Position numbers and translations under genes: made by a program. Positions 60,012-64,000 of a DNA stretch of 64,000 nucleotides are shown in pieces. The notes beneath the pieces were generated by a model that saw only the letters and a list, made by a program, of their open reading frames with translations, did not search any database and was not told where the DNA came from. How positions within the stretch are numbered: position 1 is the stretch's first letter; each line of letters begins with the position of its first letter. The DNA comes from Ensifer sp. PDNC004. Its GTDB lineage: Bacteria > Pseudomonadota > Alphaproteobacteria > Rhizobiales > Rhizobiaceae. The stretch is from NCBI RefSeq assembly GCF_016919405.1, contig NZ_CP070353.1, forward strand, positions 1 through 64,000. Direction: 5' to 3'.

Positions 60012-60431
60012 CTACATGAAGCGCGTGTCAGCGGGCGTGTTGAAGTGGTCGTCGTCGCGACCGTTTTCATAGATGATCGGCGCCGCGGCGAGTTCCGTGT
60101 CGCTGACGCCATCGAGGCAGGCGACATTGACCGCGTAGAAGTGGCCGATGAAATCCTTGTGGTAGCCGCGCGAGAAGGGCCGGACACCGCAGCGGCTGCA
60201 AAAGTAGTGATCGACGTCGCCCACGATCCAGCTCGAATTGTCGGCCCGGTAACTCGTCAGCCGGTCCGTGCCTGACGTGATCTCGAATTCCTCGCGCAGC
60301 GCGAAGGCCTTCTGCATGCGCGTCTTGGCGCAGAAGGAGCAGTTGCAGCGGCGGATGCCCTCGGCAAGATCGAGCTGGCCTTCGAAGGTGACAGCCTTGC
60401 AGTGGCAGCTGCCGAGATAGAGCTTCTTCAT
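60012..60431 (-). CDS. GFA (CENP-V/GFA) family zinc protein
   Basis: 139 residues. Zinc site Cys-His-Cys-Lys (about 9-12), Cys-Asn-Cys-Ser-Phe-Cys (about 29-34) and Cys-Ser-Arg-Cys-Gly (about 78-82) are the two Zn2+ motifs of glutathione-dependent formaldehyde-activating enzymes and their relatives. Substrate unknown. It is convergent with the ACT-domain gene, twelve bases apart. Confidence 0.85.
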   Translation of the reverse strand: MKKLYLGSCHCKAVTFEGQLDLAEGIRRCNCSFCAKTRMQKAFALREEFEITSGTDRLTSYRADNSSWIVGDVDHYFCSRCGVRPFSRGYHKDFIGHFYAVNVACLDGVSDTELAAAPIIYENGRDDDHFNTPADTRFM

Positions 60432-60544
60432 CGGTTTCCTCCCTGGGATTGGGCGCAGATCACCACCCGCTGGCCGAGTGGCCGGCGCCGCTTGAGATCT
60501 GCGCTAGTTTGCGTTTCCGGTCTGGCGTCTGGCGTCTGGCGCCG

Positions 60545-62143
60545 TTATCCCGCGTTGCCCGAATGCGCCGGCTGGTCGGCGGCCACCTGCGCCTTGCCGT
60601 CACCGTCATCGCTGGCCTTGCGCAGGAGCAGGAAGGCGATGAGTGCGGTGCCGAGCGATAGCAGCACGCAGATCGAGGCGGTGAACGCGAAGGACTGGGT
60701 GAAGACGTCGCGCGCCGCCGTCAGCAGCCGCTCTGCCTCTGCAGGTGGCAGGTCGGCAGCCACGGCGACCGCACCGCCGAGTGTCTGGCGGGCGGCGGCA
60801 ACGGTTTCCTCCGGCAGGCCGGTGACCACCAGCTGGTCCATGCGGCCGCGATAGGCCGAGGTCAAAAGGCTGCCGAGCACGGCAATGCCGAGCGCGCCGC
60901 CGAACTCGAAGCTGGTCTCGGAGATGGCGGACGCGGCACCGGCGCGCTCCGGCGGTGCCGAGCCGACGATCATATCCGTCGTCAGCGTGCCGACCGGGGC
61001 AAAGCCGAGGCAGAGTACGACAAGACCGGTCGTCACCAGCAGCGGGCTGCTTTCGGTGCCGACCTGGGTGCAGATGGCAAAGCCGATCGCCGTCAGCACG
61101 AAGCCCGCTGCAATCAGGTTTGAGGCGGCAAAACGGGTGGCAAGCATCGGCACGGTCATCGACGCGACGATCATCGCCACGCCCGTCGGCACGGACCAGA
61201 GACCGGCGACGAAGGGGGTGAGCCCGAGCACCAGCTGCAGGTACTGCGCCACGAACAGGAAGGCGCCGAAGCCGACGAAGAGGCCGAGAATGTTGACGCC
61301 AAGGGCGGCACTGAAGGCCGGCGTCCTGAACAGGGCCAGATCGATCAGCGGGTCGGCGAGACGGAGCTGGCGCCGCGCAAACAGGATCGCGACGACGATG
61401 CCGAGCAGGATGAAGAAGGCCGCGATGGTATCGAAGCCGGCCTCGGCAACGTGCTTCATGCCGTAGATCACCGAAAGCACGGCGACGAGCGACTGGGCGG
61501 CGCTGACGAGGTCGATCCGGCCGGCCTCGGGGTCGCGGAATTCCGGCAAGAGGATCGGGCCGAGGATGAGGATCAGCACCATGACCGGCACGGCGAGCAG
61601 GAAGACCGAGCCCCACCAGAATTGCGACAGCATCAGCCCGCCGACCACGGGGCCGATGGCGCCGCCGGCCGAGAAACTGGCGATCCACACCCCGATCGCA
61701 AAGGTGCGCTGCCGATCGTCGAGGAACATGTTGCGGATGAGCGAGAGGGTGGAGGGCGCAAGGGTCGCCGCCGCCACGCCGAGCACGGCACGCGCGATGA
61801 TCAGCGTCTCGGCATTCCAGGCAAAGGCGGCGAAGATCGACGCCAGGCCAAAGGCGACAGAGCCGATCATCAGCAGCCGCCGGCGGCCGATGCGGTCGCC
61901 GAGCGTGCCCATGGTGATCAGCGAGCCTGCGACCATGAAGCCGTAGATATCGATGATCCAGAGAAGCTGGGCGGCCGAGGGCTTGAGCTGTTCGGCAAGC
62001 TGCGGGACGGCGAGGTTCAGCACCGTCAGGTCCATGGAATAGAGCATGCAGGGCAGCGCCAGCACGGCGAGCCCGATCCACTCGCGCCGGGTCGCCTTCG
62101 GACCGGGCGCGTTTTCGGTTTGAAGGTTCGAAATCTCAGACAT
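60545..62143 (-). CDS. MFS transporter, DHA2 (14-helix, EmrB/QacA-type) drug efflux pump
   Basis: 532 residues from ATG 62143. Fourteen predicted helices; Gly-Thr-Leu-Gly-Asp-Arg-Ile-Gly-Arg-Arg-Arg (loop 2-3, about 78-88) and Asp-Leu-Thr-Val-Leu-Asn-Leu-Ala-Val-Pro (about 38-47) are DHA2 signatures. It exports cationic or lipophilic drugs by proton antiport. Its start lies eight bases inside the end of the SRPBCC gene, so the two are co-transcribed. Confidence 0.85.
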   Translation of the reverse strand: MSEISNLQTENAPGPKATRREWIGLAVLALPCMLYSMDLTVLNLAVPQLAEQLKPSAAQLLWIIDIYGFMVAGSLITMGTLGDRIGRRRLLMIGSVAFGLASIFAAFAWNAETLIIARAVLGVAAATLAPSTLSLIRNMFLDDRQRTFAIGVWIASFSAGGAIGPVVGGLMLSQFWWGSVFLLAVPVMVLILILGPILLPEFRDPEAGRIDLVSAAQSLVAVLSVIYGMKHVAEAGFDTIAAFFILLGIVVAILFARRQLRLADPLIDLALFRTPAFSAALGVNILGLFVGFGAFLFVAQYLQLVLGLTPFVAGLWSVPTGVAMIVASMTVPMLATRFAASNLIAAGFVLTAIGFAICTQVGTESSPLLVTTGLVVLCLGFAPVGTLTTDMIVGSAPPERAGAASAISETSFEFGGALGIAVLGSLLTSAYRGRMDQLVVTGLPEETVAAARQTLGGAVAVAADLPPAEAERLLTAARDVFTQSFAFTASICVLLSLGTALIAFLLLRKASDDGDGKAQVAADQPAHSGNAG

Positions 62144-62600
62144 GGTCGACGTAATCCCTGAGCCGCTCGAGGCACTCGCCCCAGCCATCCTGGTGCGAGT
62201 CGCGCTCTTCGACGGTCTCGAATGGTGTTTGCTGGAAGGTGAGCCGCGTCTTGCCGCCGATATCGGCAAAGGAAACGGTGATCAGCGTGTCGCTGCCGGG
62301 CTCGCCGTCTTCATCCCAGGCGAAGGTGAAGACCAGCTTCTCGGGCGCGCGCACTTCGCGAAAGATGCCGCTCATCCAATAGTCCTGGCCTTCGGGCGAG
62401 CGGATGCAGGCGCGCCACGCGCCGCCCGGACGGAAGTCCATGTTGACCGAATGCGGCGTGAAATCCCGCGGTCCCCACCACCGCAACAGATGCTCCGGCG
62501 TCGACCAGACCTTGAAGACGAGGTTTATCGGCGCCTCGAAGTCGCGCACGATTTCCAAGCTGATATCCTTGCGTGCTGCGTTTGCGGTCGCCGCTGTCAT
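62136..62600 (-). CDS. SRPBCC/AHSA1 domain protein
   Basis: 154 residues. Ile-Val-Arg-Asp-Phe-Glu-Ala-Pro-Ile-Asn-Leu-Val-Phe-Lys-Val-Trp (about 17-32), Leu-Leu-Arg-Trp-Trp-Gly-Pro-Arg-Asp-Phe and Gly-Gly-Ala-Trp-Arg are family markers of AHSA1-like proteins. First gene of an operon with the MFS pump; it may sense or bind a compound that the pump removes. An inverted repeat precedes it. Confidence 0.8.
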   Translation of the reverse strand: MTAATANAARKDISLEIVRDFEAPINLVFKVWSTPEHLLRWWGPRDFTPHSVNMDFRPGGAWRACIRSPEGQDYWMSGIFREVRAPEKLVFTFAWDEDGEPGSDTLITVSFADIGGKTRLTFQQTPFETVEERDSHQDGWGECLERLRDYVDHV

Positions 62601-62638
62601 GAATCCTCCTCCTCTGGGCGCCCCAATGCGCCCAGTCT

Positions 62639-62670
62639 TTAACCGTAGAGTTATTTAACTTATCGGTTAA
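62639..62670. promoter_or_regulatory. Nested palindromic operator upstream of the SRPBCC-MFS operon
   Basis: TTAACCG (62639-62645) and CGGTTAA (62664-62670) form the outer arms, and AGTTA-TT-TAACT lies inside. It is 39 bases upstream of the SRPBCC start. No regulator for it is adjacent on the same strand; the neighbouring TetR gene is a candidate. Confidence 0.65.
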
Positions 62671-62762
62671 TATCCGCGCGCAAAGGCGATTGTCAAGGCT
62701 GGCTCAAGCGACGATCTGATTTTTGTCAATTTGGGCGAGGGGTGGAAGCCTGGTCGCCTGGT

Positions 62763-63329
62763 TTACGATGATACCGTGAGGCACCGCGCCTTGAGGCGGG
62801 TCAGCACCCGCCCGAAGGCACCGGGGTCCTCGAGGCTGCGGGCAAGGATCAGCGCGCCCTGGATGCCGCCGACGATTTCCTCTGCAAGGCCTTCGCACTC
62901 GGCAGCGGGCGTGCCGGCGCGTTCCAGCGTAGCGGCGAGATCGGCGCGCCAGTCGGAGAAATAGCGGTTGAGTTCGCGGGCAAAGCGGTCGTGGGCGCCG
63001 CTGGTCGCGATCACCCCCATCAGGCAGAGGCGTCTGCCTTGGCGGAAGTAGCCGTCGACGGCGGCAAACATTGCATCCAGCGCCGCGGCGGGGTCTTCCG
63101 CATTGCGCAGCGGCTCGAAGATGTGGGTGCGGAACCAGGCGGAGATATCGCCAAGCACGGCCTCGGCCATCTCCTCCTTCCCGCCCGGGAAGAAGTGGTA
63201 GAGGCTGCCTTTGCCAAGCCCGGTCTTCTCGGTGATCAGGCTGAGGCTGGTGCCGTCATAGCCGTGCTCGCGGAAGATTTCCGCAAGCATGGCGATGACA
63301 TCCTTTCGCTCGGTGACCACGCGGCTCAT
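62763..63329 (-). CDS. TetR family transcriptional regulator
   Basis: 188 residues from ATG 63329, overlapping the HPP stop by four bases. Helix-turn-helix: Leu-Ala-Glu-Ile-Phe-Arg-Glu-His-Gly-Tyr-Asp-Gly-Thr-Ser-Leu-Ser and Thr-Gly-Leu-Gly-Lys-Gly-Ser-Leu-Tyr-His-Phe-Phe-Pro. C-terminal TetR_C domain includes Cys-Leu-Met-Gly-Val-Ile-Ala near 101-107. It is the second gene of the HPP operon and likely binds the 13-bp-arm palindrome before it. Confidence 0.85.
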   Translation of the reverse strand: MSRVVTERKDVIAMLAEIFREHGYDGTSLSLITEKTGLGKGSLYHFFPGGKEEMAEAVLGDISAWFRTHIFEPLRNAEDPAAALDAMFAAVDGYFRQGRRLCLMGVIATSGAHDRFARELNRYFSDWRADLAATLERAGTPAAECEGLAEEIVGGIQGALILARSLEDPGAFGRVLTRLKARCLTVSS

Positions 63330-63820
63330 GCGGGTTTCCTCGCCAGCGGATACTCGACCTTGGCGAAGCGGTGGAACAGCGCGCCAACGGCGACGAGAAT
63401 AAGCGAGCCGGTCAGCACCGGGAAGAGCAGGAATTCGAAGCCGGGGTCGGCGGCAAAGACGACGAGCGGATTGGCGCCCGCCGGCGGATGGGTGACGCGC
63501 AACGCCGCCATCAGCGCGATCGCTGCACCGACGGCGATCGCCACCGCCCACCACTCATTCGGAAAGACTGACCTGAGGACCAGGCCGACGAGGGTGGCGA
63601 CGAAGTGGCCGCCGACGACGTTGGCCGGCTGCGACAGCGGGCTTGCCGTGACGGAGAAGATCAGCACGCAGCTGGCGCCGAAGGGCGCCATCAGCATGGG
63701 GTGGCCGACAAGGCCTGTCAGCGCGCCGACGGCGGCGATGGCGACGAGGCCGCCGATGCCGGCAATCAGGCCACGGTTGATATGAACGGGAGGCTGATGA
63801 CGCGAGAAGAAATGGCGCAT
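63326..63820 (-). CDS. HPP family integral membrane protein
   Basis: 164 residues with four or five membrane helices and the defining Thr-His-Pro-Pro-Ala-Gly-Ala (about 109-115). Met-Ala-Pro-Phe-Gly-Ala-Ser-Cys-Val-Leu (about 44-53) is also conserved. Some family members transport nitrite in chloroplasts and cyanobacteria; the role in rhizobia is unknown. First gene of a two-gene operon with TetR. Confidence 0.85.
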   Translation of the reverse strand: MRHFFSRHQPPVHINRGLIAGIGGLVAIAAVGALTGLVGHPMLMAPFGASCVLIFSVTASPLSQPANVVGGHFVATLVGLVLRSVFPNEWWAVAIAVGAAIALMAALRVTHPPAGANPLVVFAADPGFEFLLFPVLTGSLILVAVGALFHRFAKVEYPLARKPA

Positions 63821-63823
63821 TTG

Positions 63824-63858
63824 TGTACCAATCGGTCAATTGTTTACCGATTGGTACA
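63824..63858. promoter_or_regulatory. Long perfect inverted repeat before the HPP-TetR operon
   Basis: TGTACCAATCGGT (63824-63836) and ACCGATTGGTACA (63846-63858) are perfectly complementary 13-bp arms with a 9-base spacer. The nearer arm is 3 bases before the start codon (63820), so binding would block transcription or translation. Typical TetR-type arrangement. Confidence 0.85.
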
Positions 63859-63940
63859 ATTATGTGCCGACGATGTCAAGACAGGGCCGCCGGACCGGGC
63901 GTGGCGCCGATCGGCCGCCGGCCCGCTCCGTGGGTGCCGC

Positions 63941-64000
63941 TCACATGAAATCGCGCGGGATGCGCTTCTTGAAGTGCTTCTCGAAGATCGGCGTGTCTCC
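63941..64000 (-). CDS. C-terminal fragment of a gene that continues beyond the window
   Basis: Only 19 codons and a TGA at 63941-63943 on the minus strand are inside the window. The visible tail is Pro-Ile-Phe-Glu-Lys-His-Phe-Lys-Lys-Arg-Ile-Pro-Arg-Asp-Phe-Met. The codon use looks coding, but no family can be assigned. Confidence 0.45.
   Translation of the reverse strand, partial: GDTPIFEKHFKKRIPRDFM

Overview
The window is GC-rich, SD-led alphaproteobacterial DNA and most likely comes from the chromosome or a large replicon of a Rhizobiaceae member (Ensifer/Sinorhizobium or Rhizobium). The evidence is a DUF982 gene, rhizobial palindromic mosaic repeats, a glycoamylase-type enzyme suited to beta-1,2-glucans, a DUF6950 phage peptidase, a cobalamin riboswitch driving cbtBA, and many LysR/TetR/Lrp-regulated catabolic and uptake operons. 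Genus assignment is inference. No rRNA, complete tRNA, insertion sequence or CRISPR array was seen.

Region 1 (1 to about 13.75 kb) is the right end of a prophage. A tail-tip module (94-7276) has the same order as the gene transfer agent baseplate: Dit-like, hub-like, DUF6950/NlpC-P60-like peptidase, very long central tail protein. It is followed by a second large tail protein and two small helper genes. The lysis block (8.2-10.3 kb) holds a GH19 endolysin with a C-terminal membrane hairpin, two overlapping small exported/membrane genes that look like a spanin pair, and a LydA-like holin. Beyond it lies a more AT-rich accessory stretch (10.3-13.55 kb) with genes of unknown function. The most interesting is a two-gene minus-strand cassette (10343-12073) pairing a PUA/EVE-like protein that carries an internal signal-like membrane segment with a small membrane protein. 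A 16-bp block at 13734-13749 looks like the 3' end of a tRNA gene and is a candidate attR core.

Region 2 (13.75-28.7 kb) is host DNA: a GT4 glycosyltransferase, a lipoprotein, a GH26-type exported glycosidase, DUF982, a GntR regulator, a DUF1194 VWA protein, a glycoamylase-family enzyme followed by an FhuF-like reductase, riboswitch-controlled cbtBA cobalt transport, and several regulator/target pairs with visible palindromic operators (TetR/NmrA-DUF1772, ArsR/SRPBCC, TetR/enoyl-CoA hydratase), ending with a VOC protein. A five-copy 58-bp tandem array built from a rhizobial palindrome follows at 28661-28939.

Region 3 (28.9-49.2 kb) is amino-acid and methylated-amine metabolism plus iron: a methionine gamma-lyase-like PLP enzyme divergent from an Lrp regulator, an MscS channel, a membrane alpha/beta hydrolase, a cysteine hydrolase/GYD/ABC set lacking an ATPase, a LysR-linked tandem of 815-residue FAD-GcvT demethylating dehydrogenases followed by a Rieske oxygenase, an Lrp/cysteine hydrolase divergent pair, and an FhuF-like reductase coupled to a siderophore-binding protein.

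Region 4 (49.3-64 kb) contains a five-gene ABC plus aldehyde dehydrogenase operon in the order of E. coli ydcSTUVW (polyamine / gamma-aminobutyraldehyde), with a mosaic repeat inserted after the first gene and a LysR gene upstream. It continues with a signal peptidase I, an HSL-type esterase, an exported MsrA, an ACT-domain protein, a GFA enzyme, an SRPBCC/MFS efflux operon, and an HPP/TetR operon under a long perfect operator. The window ends inside another minus-strand gene.
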